Assembly: GCA_964448115.1 (NCBI GenBank)
Contig: CAYUVA010000004.1
Coordinates: forward strand, 62,001 to 126,000
Direction of reading: 5' to 3'
Source of the DNA: CAYUVA01 sp964448115 [NCBI: uncultured bacterium]
GTDB taxonomy: Bacteria; CAYUVA01
DNA length: 64,000 bases
The position numbers and the translations under genes are program-made. This document shows positions 47,290-55,969 of this stretch, piece by piece. Each line of letters opens with the position of its first letter. Positions within the stretch are counted from its first letter, which is position 1. The notes below the pieces were generated by a model. It was not told the origin of the DNA. It worked only from the letters and a program-made list of their open reading frames with translations, and ran no database searches.

Positions 47290-48588
47290 ATGGAAGTCAT
47301 AATAACCCATGCCAATGCGGACTTTGACGCCTTTGGCGCTCAGATCGCTGCCTCAAAGATATATAAAGGTGCGATAATCCTGCGCAGCCAGAGTTTAGCA
47401 GCCGGTGTCGATGAATTCTACAATCTATACAAGCATTTCTTCAAGACCGCCAAACTGAGCGATATAGATATCAGCAAGGTTACGCGCGCCATCATCGTTG
47501 ACACCCATACCGCGGATCGACTGCGCCAATTCAGGGATATCCTGGCAATACCCGATATCGATATTCATATATACGACCACCATCCCTTGGAGCAGGATCG
47601 TATCCATGGGAGCTATGAGGTTATGCGAGATTATGGCTCCACTTGCACCATATTCGCTTTGCACTTCAAAAGACACAAGATCGCCCTGACCCCGGAGGAG
47701 GCAACCTTAATGACTCTGGGGATTTATATGGATACCGGCTCGCTCTCGTACCTTACTACGAAGCCGGAGGATGCGGAGGCGGTCGCATACCTCCTGGAGC
47801 AGGGCGCGAACCTGAAGACGGTCGGGTTCTTCATGCTTCCCGCATTCAATGATGATCAACGGGGGATATACTATTCGCTGCTTCCTGAGCTTAATCCGAT
47901 AAATATCAAGGGTTTTCGAGTCGTTCTTTTGACTAAATTCCTGGATCAATATATCAAGGGGCTTGCATTTGTCATACGCAAGCTGAGCGAGGTGGAGCGG
48001 ATAGATGCTATCTTCGGCTTGTTTCATACAATAGACAACAACCGCACTTATATCATAGGCAGGAGTCGCAGCGCTGCCATCGATATCAACGCTATATTAG
48101 CTCCCTTTGGCGGTGGCGGGCATGAGGGCGCCGGCTCTGCGGTGGTGAAATACAGGGACCTGCAACGACTTAAATATAGGCTTGTGGAGCATATCTCCGA
48201 ATCGCTCAGCATCCCCAACACGGTTAGAGAGATCATGTCCCAGCCGGTTCATACGGCGAGCCTCGATGAGAGTTGCCTGGAAGCATACCGCAAGATGCGG
48301 GACCATAATGTGTCCGGACTGATCGTTTGTGAATATCAAACTCCTATCGGGCTGATCTCCATAGATGACATTGACAAGGCACAGCGCAACAACCTGATGC
48401 ATGCCCCTGTGAAGAGCTTCATGCGCAAGGATCTTATAAAAATCGATGCCGATACATCGCTAACTAAGGCGCAGGAAGTTTTGATCGAGAACAATGTGGG
48501 CAGGCTGGCTATAGTCAATGGAGATGTACTATGCGGAATCGTTACCCGCACCGACATTAGACGCTATATCGCTTCAGAAATAGTTTAG
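47290..48588 (+). CDS. DHH phosphoesterase with tandem CBS domains
   Basis: The 432-residue protein has a DHH domain (ITHANADFDAFGAQIAA; IVDTHTADR; IYDHHPLEQD), a DHHA1 domain with GGGGHEGAGSAVV, and two CBS motifs (about 310-430; VREIMSQPVHTASLDES, VKSFMRKDLIKIDADTS). The same N-terminal set occurs in long CCA-adding enzymes of some bacteria, where a nucleotidyltransferase domain follows. Here the protein ends after the CBS pair, so it is more likely a NrnA/GdpP-like nuclease or cyclic-nucleotide phosphodiesterase regulated by adenine nucleotides. The substrate is unknown. Confidence 0.82.
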   Translation: MEVIITHANADFDAFGAQIAASKIYKGAIILRSQSLAAGVDEFYNLYKHFFKTAKLSDIDISKVTRAIIVDTHTADRLRQFRDILAIPDIDIHIYDHHPLEQDRIHGSYEVMRDYGSTCTIFALHFKRHKIALTPEEATLMTLGIYMDTGSLSYLTTKPEDAEAVAYLLEQGANLKTVGFFMLPAFNDDQRGIYYSLLPELNPINIKGFRVVLLTKFLDQYIKGLAFVIRKLSEVERIDAIFGLFHTIDNNRTYIIGRSRSAAIDINAILAPFGGGGHEGAGSAVVKYRDLQRLKYRLVEHISESLSIPNTVREIMSQPVHTASLDESCLEAYRKMRDHNVSGLIVCEYQTPIGLISIDDIDKAQRNNLMHAPVKSFMRKDLIKIDADTSLTKAQEVLIENNVGRLAIVNGDVLCGIVTRTDIRRYIASEIV

Positions 48589-48903
48589 CCAAATACTTGC
48601 CATCCTAGCACAATCGTTACCTTTTAACTTGTTGATAATATTGGAATATTTTTATAAAGCCTGCTTCTTGACAATCGATGATACAACGGCTAAGCCTATA
48701 TATGTAAGGAGGTGATAAAGAATCTGACCGCTATGAGAAAATGACCGTCCCAGGCATGATGAGGAAGCGGAGAAACAAGCCGAAAATACACTTGGATATC
48801 AAAAAACTGCAATAAAAAATCCTGCATTCCAACCCTCATCTGTAAAGAATCCACCGATAGGAGTCTATTCGGTGCCAAGTAAAATATAACTGTAGGGAAA
48901 GTA
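48589..48903. other. 315-base gap with promoter-like box and strong ribosome-binding site
   Basis: TTGACA (48668-48673) is followed by a perfect anti-16S match AAGGAGGTGAT (48706-48716). A frame beginning GTG 48712 (inside this site) or ATG 48733 ends at TGA 48744, overlapping a 24-codon frame at 48741. See the next entry. Otherwise nothing is recognised. Confidence 0.4.
48741..48815 (+). CDS. possible 24-residue basic small protein
   Basis: ATG 48741 to TAA 48815 encodes MTVPGMMRKRRNKPKIHLDI plus KKLQ, a strongly basic peptide. It overlaps a preceding mini-frame by ATGA, which would allow translational coupling to the strong ribosome-binding site at 48706. The distance from that site to the ATG is too long for direct initiation. 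A leader-peptide or chance frame is equally possible. Confidence 0.2.
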   Translation: MTVPGMMRKRRNKPKIHLDIKKLQ

Positions 48904-50538
48904 GTGAATATGGTTTATTCGATGGAGATCGGACTATATGAAAAGATCCGTAAACTATTAAACAAGGACAATCTATATTGGCTAATAGACAACATCCTGG
49001 ATAGCAAAGCTATCGTTGCCCTATCCAACAAACTGGAGTTTCAATTCAAGGGTATCCGCAACGAGGCGATGCCGAAACATGTACTTATAAAAGAGTTGGT
49101 TGACGAATTCTTCGTCCATTCCGGCTCCGCCGCCCAGATCATAAAGACCCTGACCAGGGCGACTAGCGATAAGATCAACGAGGTATCTAATCTTCGCCTT
49201 AGAGATATCAGGCACCATCTTGAAGAAAAGCTATCCGATCCTATAAATAGGCTCAAACAAGCGCCTTTCATCTGGTCGATCCTGGTCGATAATCGAAAGG
49301 AGGTCAGCTCCCTGGTAGTCGATGCCCTGTATGAAATCAAGGAAGGGCACTCCGATAATAAAAGTGAAAAAAGCCCCCCACTGATACAGAGCCAGGAGAT
49401 AGATCATAAGATAACCATAATTGATGGTATTGATAACGATGAACTAGATGCAGATGATATTGAATTCCCGGACGAGACCCACCACTTGCTCCAGGATTAC
49501 ACTCTTATCAGGGAAAAACAACAATTGATAGAGCTGCTCGAGGAGAAGGATCGCGAGATCGTAAGATTGAAGAGAAAAGAGCGTAAAGCACAGTACAAGA
49601 TCGAGAAACTGAGGACTTCAACTTCCACTAAACAAGCAAAACAGCGATCCAAGAAGGAAAAGCAAGGTCTTCTCCAGGAGAACCAGAAGCTGCGCCAACA
49701 GCGGGAGGAGATGGCTAAAAAGCTGGACCTTCTGCCCGACCTGCAAGCCCGCATTTCCCAACTTGAGGAGATCTTGAAGCAGAAAGATAAGCAAATCGAG
49801 GCTCTTGAAAGGGAACTATTCAGATTGAAAAAAGCAAAAGACCAGACTGAGCAGCTAAGCTCAAAGATAGCATTGGCAGAGGAGGAAATCGCCTCGCTGA
49901 GGGTCAACACCATCAATCACCTTAGCGACATCATAGATATTCAGAAGGATTTTTATAACAACATCGACCGCACTAAGGATCTGGTTGCCACCTGCCTTGA
50001 AAAGCTGCAAAAGGAAAAGACGCTGCTGGTGGATAGAATCCGAAAAGTGAAGGATCCATCACAAATGCGCTGCGGTATCTTCGTGGATGTGCAGAATATG
50101 TTCTACGCGGCAAAGAAGCAGTACAAGGGGAAGTTGAACTATCAGTTCTTGCTCGAGGTGGCGAGGAGAAAGCGCCCGTTATCGATCGCTGTCGCCTATA
50201 TAATACAGACCCAGGATGTTGATCAAAGCAGCTTCATCGCCCTGTTGGAGCACTGTGGGTACGAGGTCAAATCAAAGGATCTGAAGACTCGCATCGACGG
50301 CTCTGCAAAGGGGGACTGGGATATGGAGATGGCAATGGATATCATGTCCATGGTCGATAAGCTCGATGTTGTGGTCCTGGTCAGCGGCGATGGCGACTTC
50401 GTGCCCTTGGTCAAGAAACTACAAAGCTATGGGATCATAGTCGAGGTCATGGCATTCGAGAACAATACCAGCCAGGAACTCAAGGAGGTTGCCGATAAGT
50501 ATACCTCCATGGGAGAAGAACTCATACTACAGTGCTAG
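48904..50538 (+). CDS. coiled-coil protein with C-terminal NYN (PIN-like) domain
   Basis: The 544-residue protein has an N-terminal helical region (about 1-150), an acidic stretch, and a long coiled coil (about 195-310; Glu/Lys/Gln-rich heptads). A NYN domain covers about 380-540. The NYN part shows CGIFVDVQNMFYAAKK, KGDWDMEMAMDIMSM and LVSGDGDFVPLVKKLQSYG, which carry the acidic residues of this PIN-like nuclease fold. NYN proteins are thought to act on RNA. The coiled coil suggests oligomers or a scaffold. Start GTG 48904. Confidence 0.82.
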   Translation: MNMVYSMEIGLYEKIRKLLNKDNLYWLIDNILDSKAIVALSNKLEFQFKGIRNEAMPKHVLIKELVDEFFVHSGSAAQIIKTLTRATSDKINEVSNLRLRDIRHHLEEKLSDPINRLKQAPFIWSILVDNRKEVSSLVVDALYEIKEGHSDNKSEKSPPLIQSQEIDHKITIIDGIDNDELDADDIEFPDETHHLLQDYTLIREKQQLIELLEEKDREIVRLKRKERKAQYKIEKLRTSTSTKQAKQRSKKEKQGLLQENQKLRQQREEMAKKLDLLPDLQARISQLEEILKQKDKQIEALERELFRLKKAKDQTEQLSSKIALAEEEIASLRVNTINHLSDIIDIQKDFYNNIDRTKDLVATCLEKLQKEKTLLVDRIRKVKDPSQMRCGIFVDVQNMFYAAKKQYKGKLNYQFLLEVARRKRPLSIAVAYIIQTQDVDQSSFIALLEHCGYEVKSKDLKTRIDGSAKGDWDMEMAMDIMSMVDKLDVVVLVSGDGDFVPLVKKLQSYGIIVEVMAFENNTSQELKEVADKYTSMGEELILQC

Positions 50539-50697
50539 CGACTAAAAACATATAAAAAACTCCTTACTTACATGCACTTAGCATGCAGGGATCTATTCTC
50601 GATTTGACAATAGAGATGTAGGTGTTAATATTATTTGAAGACAGGGTATTAAAAAACTGAAACATTCGAGGGGCTTTGTTAGAGTTTCAAGGCTTAT

Positions 50698-52902
50698 TTG
50701 AACATGGCAGATAAGGGTAATCTCAAACAGGACAGCAAGAACAATCCAACTACTACCCCACTGGTAACCAACAGCCTTGGCGAGTCCAGCTTGTGGGATT
50801 CACATCGATATATCACGCTTCTTAAACAAAAAGCCTCTCTTGATGCGGTTACCGCAGAAAAGATACTCAAGCAGGTGCAGGAACGGATACGAAGGCTCAA
50901 CCTCGCCTCGGTGGAAGAAAGCATGGTATTAAGTCTAATTGCGCAGGTCATGGAGGAAAACAAGCTGGGGAAAAAAAAGCAGAATATACAGCAGATCAAT
51001 ATTATCAAGGCAGATGTAAACCATAGCATAACCCGGGGACATACGACCAGCTCCCTGGGGGGAATACATCCCGGCACCTCGGACCTGGCAATTGCCAACA
51101 TGGTAAAACGAGAATACTCCCTTGAGCAGGTAATGCCGCCAAATGTATCCAAAGCTCATCAGGAGGGGGATATTCATATTCATGGCTTAGGCTTTATCGA
51201 TCGGTTTTATAGCACAATGCAATCGTTGGAGTACCTGAAGCGACTTGGGCTGGATATCCCAGGAGCGCTCAATTGTGCGAAGCCGGCTAAGCATCCATCT
51301 GTGCTCATCTCGCAGATGGCTCGTTTCACCTCTTATTTGCAGTCGTTCTACTATGGCACCATTGCTTGGGATGCGGTGAATTATTATATGGCACCCTTTT
51401 TGGAGCGGATGCCGGATAGCGAGCTTAATCAGGTGGCTCAATCGCTGCTTTACGAGTTTGCGCACCTTGCTGGATTACATGCCTGGCGACCGGTCTTCAG
51501 CGAGCTTCATCTCTACTGGGAGATCCCCCCGCACTTGGAGCATGTACCAGCTTTAGGGAAGGGGGGCAAAGGATCCGGCAAGACCTACTTCGAGTACTCG
51601 GTTGACGCGCAGAGATTCGCCTGGGCTATATTCGATCTTTTATTAAGAGGGGATTCGATGGGCAAGCCATTCATCTTTCCCCGCATCGTTTTGCATATCA
51701 CCGATCGTTTCCTAAAGACTCACGGCGCCATGGATTTCTTGAATCATGCCTGTCGCTCGGCGGGCAAGATGGGCACGGTGGTCTTTTGCTTTGATCGCAA
51801 AGACAAAATCGGCACCGTGGAGAGCTTGCAGGTTGACATAAAGAACGATCCTGGTTTGTTGATGGATCTGATGCAGCCCTGGAAGTTGCGCTTCCACACC
51901 ATGGGGAATGTGAGCATCAACCTGCCTCGAATTGCATATAAAGCCAGGGGCAATACCTCACAGCTTATCGAGCTCGTAAGCCAAACGGTCGATGTTGCAA
52001 TAAAAGCACACAAGGCGAAGAGACAGTTTATAAACAAGCTGATCAATAATGGAGATAAACCACTGTCATTTTTTGCCGAGAAGAAAGATGGGAAAAGATT
52101 CCAGCGCAATGAACGCACCTATTGCTTGATAAATGTAGTCGGGCTGAACGAGATGGTGCAATATCATCTGGGCAAGGAGCTACATGTCGGCGAGGCAGCT
52201 ATCTCAATGGGTGAAAAGATCCTCACCCATATCAATAATCTGCTCGAAAAAGCCTCCCAAAACAATGGAATAAAATTTCTCCTCCATCAGGCGCACTCCG
52301 AGAAGGTTACACACCGCATGGCACTTTCAGACCTGAAGCGCTTTTCAGATGCAGCAAGTAAAGTAATTAAAGGCGATATAAACCAACAGGCTGTATATTA
52401 CACAAATTCAAGCCAGTTCAATATTTCAGCCCCCATCGAACCCTTTACAAAGATCGAATACGAGGGAAGATACCACAAGTTCTTTGACGGTGGAGCCACA
52501 TGCAATATTTGGCTCGGTGAGCAGATACCCGCAAGAAAGAAGATGGCAGAGATCCTGGTAAAGGCACACAAGGAGACCGACTGCCAAAGAGTAGCTTTTT
52601 TGCCTGAGTTCACTATCTGTCCCAAGTGCGATGCGGTTAGCCGCAGCCTACTGCAAAACTGCCCTATCTGCCACTCAAAAAAGATTGAACACCTGGCGCA
52701 GATCGCTGGACACTACGCCCTAACCTCAAGGTGGAACAAGGGAAAGCTCGCTGAACTTAAGGATAGATTTCGCTTCGATAAGTTCCCCAAGGAATCAGCA
52801 AAGAAGGACGACAGCACTGAGGATACAAACGATACTGATACCATAACCATAACCGAGGATGAGATACAGGCTATACTCAATAAGAACAAGAATAAGGCTT
52901 GA
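50698..52902 (+). CDS. nrdD: anaerobic (class III) ribonucleoside-triphosphate reductase
   Basis: The 734-residue protein makes deoxynucleotides under anaerobic conditions by a glycyl radical. Visible parts: KAHQEGDIHIHGLGF, the VSINLPRIAY segment, GGATCNIW, and a C-terminal zinc site CPKC...CPIC. The radical segment QIAGHYALTSRWNKGKLAE, near residue 690, stands where RITGYL...WNKGK is usual; the Gly is kept but the next residue is His. No clear ATP-cone is seen at the N-terminus. The activase NrdG is not in the window. Start TTG 50698 or ATG 50704. Confidence 0.9.
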   Translation: MNMADKGNLKQDSKNNPTTTPLVTNSLGESSLWDSHRYITLLKQKASLDAVTAEKILKQVQERIRRLNLASVEESMVLSLIAQVMEENKLGKKKQNIQQINIIKADVNHSITRGHTTSSLGGIHPGTSDLAIANMVKREYSLEQVMPPNVSKAHQEGDIHIHGLGFIDRFYSTMQSLEYLKRLGLDIPGALNCAKPAKHPSVLISQMARFTSYLQSFYYGTIAWDAVNYYMAPFLERMPDSELNQVAQSLLYEFAHLAGLHAWRPVFSELHLYWEIPPHLEHVPALGKGGKGSGKTYFEYSVDAQRFAWAIFDLLLRGDSMGKPFIFPRIVLHITDRFLKTHGAMDFLNHACRSAGKMGTVVFCFDRKDKIGTVESLQVDIKNDPGLLMDLMQPWKLRFHTMGNVSINLPRIAYKARGNTSQLIELVSQTVDVAIKAHKAKRQFINKLINNGDKPLSFFAEKKDGKRFQRNERTYCLINVVGLNEMVQYHLGKELHVGEAAISMGEKILTHINNLLEKASQNNGIKFLLHQAHSEKVTHRMALSDLKRFSDAASKVIKGDINQQAVYYTNSSQFNISAPIEPFTKIEYEGRYHKFFDGGATCNIWLGEQIPARKKMAEILVKAHKETDCQRVAFLPEFTICPKCDAVSRSLLQNCPICHSKKIEHLAQIAGHYALTSRWNKGKLAELKDRFRFDKFPKESAKKDDSTEDTNDTDTITITEDEIQAILNKNKNKA

Positions 52903-52946
52903 GGCTTGAGGGGAAAGAGTCATTTAACCACACTATTTAAAGAAAC

Positions 52947-53990
52947 ATGCTGAACGAGTTGCCCCAAGGTCCCAGGATAGTTATGCGCTCCACCAACTGG
53001 ATCGGCGATGTAATGATGTCGATGCCTACTATAAGGGCACTTAAGAGCCATCTTAAAGACTGCCATATCACCGTGATCTGTCGCTCCAATGTTCAGCCGT
53101 TGTATTTTTACACCTCCTATGTGGATCGATTGATCGCCTATGATGCCCAAAAAGGGGTCAAAAGGCTGGCTGGTCTTATCAGGCTTTCTCGAAGGATAAG
53201 GGGTGAGGGCTATGATCTCGCTGTATGCTTGCAGAATGCCTTTGAGGCTGCGCTTCTTTTTTGGCTAGCGAAAGTGCCCAGGCGCATTGGATATGCGGTT
53301 GATATGCGTGGATGGCTGCTTACTGACAGGATAGAACGGGCATCAAATTATAGGGAGCTTTCAGAGATAGAATATTACCAGAGGCTCCTTGAACCGATAG
53401 GCGTCAGAGATATCGAGGTAAAAAACCGCCTGGAGCTGGATGATTTGGAGATTCGGCTGGTAAAGGAGTTACTTTATATCAAAGGCGTAAACCATAAAGA
53501 TCGCCTGATAGCTATCGCCCCCGGTGCTGCTTATGGAACCGCCAAGCGATGGCTAACCGATCGCTTCGCCGAGGTGGCTAGCAGACTGACGGAACAAAAG
53601 GATACAAAGGTCATCCTGCTCGGTTCCAAAAAGGAGGGTGAACTGGGAACAAGGATCATTGAGCTTTGCCAAAACAAGCCGATCGATCTTATTGGAAAAA
53701 CGACCCTTAGAGAGACCATTTCTATCATATCGCTTTGTAGCTTGCTGATTTGTAACGACTCCGGCTTGATGCACATAGCCGCCGATCTTAATGTCCCCCT
53801 GGTGGTCATCTTCGGTCCAACGATTCCATCTGGAACAGCCCCACGAGGGGATAATGTACAAGTTCTACATAAACCAAGTGTCATCGATTGTCAGCCGTGC
53901 AAAAAAAGAGACTGCGATCGTGAACATGAATGTATGAAGGCAATCTCGACCGATGAGGTGATGGAGGCTGCGCTTAGCCTGTTGGATTGA
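52947..53990 (+). CDS. waaF: ADP-heptose:LPS heptosyltransferase (WaaF-like, GT9)
   Basis: The 347-residue GT-B enzyme adds heptose to the LPS inner core. It shows RSTNWIGDVMMSMPTIRAL at the start, APGAAYGTAKRWL as the donor-site loop, and NDSGLMHIAADLNVPLVVIFG near the C-terminus. It follows nrdD by 44 bases. The last 17 bases overlap the convergent lipoprotein gene. Its presence implies an LPS-bearing outer membrane. Confidence 0.9.
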   Translation: MLNELPQGPRIVMRSTNWIGDVMMSMPTIRALKSHLKDCHITVICRSNVQPLYFYTSYVDRLIAYDAQKGVKRLAGLIRLSRRIRGEGYDLAVCLQNAFEAALLFWLAKVPRRIGYAVDMRGWLLTDRIERASNYRELSEIEYYQRLLEPIGVRDIEVKNRLELDDLEIRLVKELLYIKGVNHKDRLIAIAPGAAYGTAKRWLTDRFAEVASRLTEQKDTKVILLGSKKEGELGTRIIELCQNKPIDLIGKTTLRETISIISLCSLLICNDSGLMHIAADLNVPLVVIFGPTIPSGTAPRGDNVQVLHKPSVIDCQPCKKRDCDREHECMKAISTDEVMEAALSLLD

Positions 53991-54654
53991 GCCTGCTTTC
54001 TCCGAAGATCCATGAAAGCACGGTAAAGAGATCCCGCACCTCGGACAAGGCATAAGCCTTTCCTGGCACACCAGGGTTCACGCTCATGGAAAATCCGCCC
54101 TCGATATGCCCGTTTATATCCGGAAGGACACCCCAGATATGAAGGGATAATCGCCTTATTTCACCGCTGATATTGTGATCCCTGTCATGAGCCGGCAGGT
54201 TATCCAAGGCAATCAGCCTACCGCCCATTTGAAAAAAATCATGCAATTTGCCAAGTGTCGCTTTCGACATGGCTAGCGGCTGCACAAGAATTATGCACGA
54301 GGTGGTGAACGGTTCACCAAATTGAATGCACTCTAAAAGTGCCTGCCTGCTGCGGATTTGTTTGATCCGAGAAGCGATGATGTGGCGATCGTCTATATAA
54401 TTCATCCTAAGCGGTATTTTTTTTATTGCATCTGCCCATTTAGTGGGAAGAGCGCCACTCAGATAGTATTCGGTTGAGTCATCAGGACAGTATATTGCTA
54501 GATCATAGTAGGAAATGCTGGCTTCCGGTTGGTTATTGCATGCCGAAAGCAAGAACATGGACGCTATTAAGATGAATATGAATATGGTTATTATGCAATA
54601 GACTCTTTTTGCAAAATAGGTTGCTAGGATCGATTTTTCCCTGTTTGGGATCAC
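53974..54654 (-). CDS. uncharacterised lipoprotein at the end of the ECF sigma operon
   Basis: The 226-residue protein has an N-terminal hydrophobic helix (about 20-36) ending in the lipobox LLSACNN. The rest contains YDLAIYCPDD, CIILVQPLAMSKATLGKLHDFFQMGGRLIALDN in outline, which resembles glutamine-amidotransferase-like (DUF4350-type) folds without catalytic residues. It overlaps the anti-sigma gene by 4 bases, so it may be part of the stress-sensing system or a regulon member. Confidence in the fold is low. Confidence 0.6.
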   Translation of the reverse strand: MIPNREKSILATYFAKRVYCIITIFIFILIASMFLLSACNNQPEASISYYDLAIYCPDDSTEYYLSGALPTKWADAIKKIPLRMNYIDDRHIIASRIKQIRSRQALLECIQFGEPFTTSCIILVQPLAMSKATLGKLHDFFQMGGRLIALDNLPAHDRDHNISGEIRRLSLHIWGVLPDINGHIEGGFSMSVNPGVPGKAYALSEVRDLFTVLSWIFGESRLNPTG

Positions 54655-55265
54655 TTGTAGGAGGCAGCCTCTGCCCTCTGGTCGTAAGGATTATTTATTA
54701 TTAGACGCTGGTTCTTGGAGTTTTCCAATTGCTCGGCAATCTGCTTGAATCTCTGGATAGTCCTTTGAAGATTCTTCTCGTCCTGGAGTATATTATGATC
54801 TATCTGTGCCATAGGATAGCTATCTATGGGTGTTTGTTGTGCTGGTTGTGCTGTTTGGGGTATCAAAGTCTGTTGATTGCTATTCCGCCTGGCAGCGGTC
54901 AGGTTGAGGTCACTATTGCCTAGTGGATTTGCCAGGATGAGCAATAGGATCATTAACATTATTCCTGCGATGGATACTACCCGTACAGGATTCCATATCC
55001 CGGCGCCCTTTTTTGCAGGGGAAGTCCTTGGATGCTCAGTGGCGGAGGCAATTATCTTCCTTTTCACAGACAGGTTGAAATCGATAGGAACATCCACTTG
55101 CTTGCTGTTTTGCAGGGCTTCTAGGACGAGCTGTGCAGCCTTCAACGAGGTAAAGCAGTCCTTGCAGTCCTGCAGGTGCTCCTCTACCCGTGCTTCCTTT
55201 TGAGGCTTCAGTTGCCCTTCCAGGAATCTGAAGATGTTCCTTTTAACCCAACCGCATTTCATCAC
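54651..55265 (-). CDS. anti-sigma factor with zinc-finger domain and one membrane segment
   Basis: The 204-residue protein begins with a zf-HC2/ZAS motif, with an early Cys and EEHLQDCKDC (H-x3-C-x2-C), known to bind and hold ECF sigma factors. A membrane segment (VVSIAGIMLMILLLILA, about 92-110) and a periplasmic Gln/Asn-rich helix follow. The start overlaps the sigma gene by 4 bases, the usual pairing. ATG 55262 is an alternative start. Confidence 0.85.
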   Translation of the reverse strand: MMKCGWVKRNIFRFLEGQLKPQKEARVEEHLQDCKDCFTSLKAAQLVLEALQNSKQVDVPIDFNLSVKRKIIASATEHPRTSPAKKGAGIWNPVRVVSIAGIMLMILLLILANPLGNSDLNLTAARRNSNQQTLIPQTAQPAQQTPIDSYPMAQIDHNILQDEKNLQRTIQRFKQIAEQLENSKNQRLIINNPYDQRAEAASYK

Positions 55266-55933
55266 AGGATATCCTCGATTCGATGTTCCAATTTTTTCTT
55301 GAGCATGTTTCGCGCTCGATTTATCCGAGATTTAACCGTTCCGAGGGGCATGTTCAATACCCCGGCGATCTCTTCATAACTCAATCCTTGAATATCTCTG
55401 AGAATTAGTGGCGCTTTGTGTTTTTTAGGCAAGCTCTGAAGTGCTTCTTTGACGATCTTTTGCGTCTGAAGGCGACCTAGGCTCTCATCAGGAAGGTTAT
55501 CCTCGTCTGGAATCTCAACCATCATCTCATCGGACTCATCATTGTTTTGAGGCTTTATCTGGAAGGGGAGGAAGGTAACGATCTTACGCCTTCTAAGCTC
55601 ATTGTAAGCCAGGTTTGTCGCTATCTTGTAGATCCAGGCGTTGAAGGTGGAGAGGAACTTGTATCTGTAGGCTGTCTTATAGACCCTCAAGAATGTCTCC
55701 TGTGCTAACTCCTGTGCTCGATCGTAGTTGCCAAGCAGCCTGTTCAGGTAATTGATTATGGGAGCTTGGTATCTAGCCATGATCTGGTCGAAGGCACGAT
55801 GGTTGCCGTCAGCGATTAGTTCAAGCAGCTCATGGTCGCTCTTTTCTGAGAGGTACTGGCTATCGATCTGTTTGATAGATGCCTGGTTTCTCACCTTGCT
55901 CTCGCCTTTGTCCCCTTTGTTTGCGTTGCTCAA
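55262..55933 (-). CDS. ECF-type (RpoE-like) RNA polymerase sigma factor
   Basis: The 223-residue protein has region 2 (AFDQIMARYQAPIINYL, DRAQELAQETFLRVYKTAY, TFNAWIYKIATNLAYNELRRRK) and region 4 (LPKKHKAPLILRDIQGLSYE, IAGVLNMPLGTVKSRINRAR). It would direct RNA polymerase to envelope-stress promoters when released by the anti-sigma factor encoded downstream. The N-terminal 35 residues are a polar extension. It is 36 bases from the FHA gene, in the same strand run as lon and hsp20. Confidence 0.93.
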   Translation of the reverse strand: MSNANKGDKGESKVRNQASIKQIDSQYLSEKSDHELLELIADGNHRAFDQIMARYQAPIINYLNRLLGNYDRAQELAQETFLRVYKTAYRYKFLSTFNAWIYKIATNLAYNELRRRKIVTFLPFQIKPQNNDESDEMMVEIPDEDNLPDESLGRLQTQKIVKEALQSLPKKHKAPLILRDIQGLSYEEIAGVLNMPLGTVKSRINRARNMLKKKLEHRIEDIL

Positions 55934-55969
55934 GTTTTATCACACCTCCACAAATTAAAAGTTCCCTTT

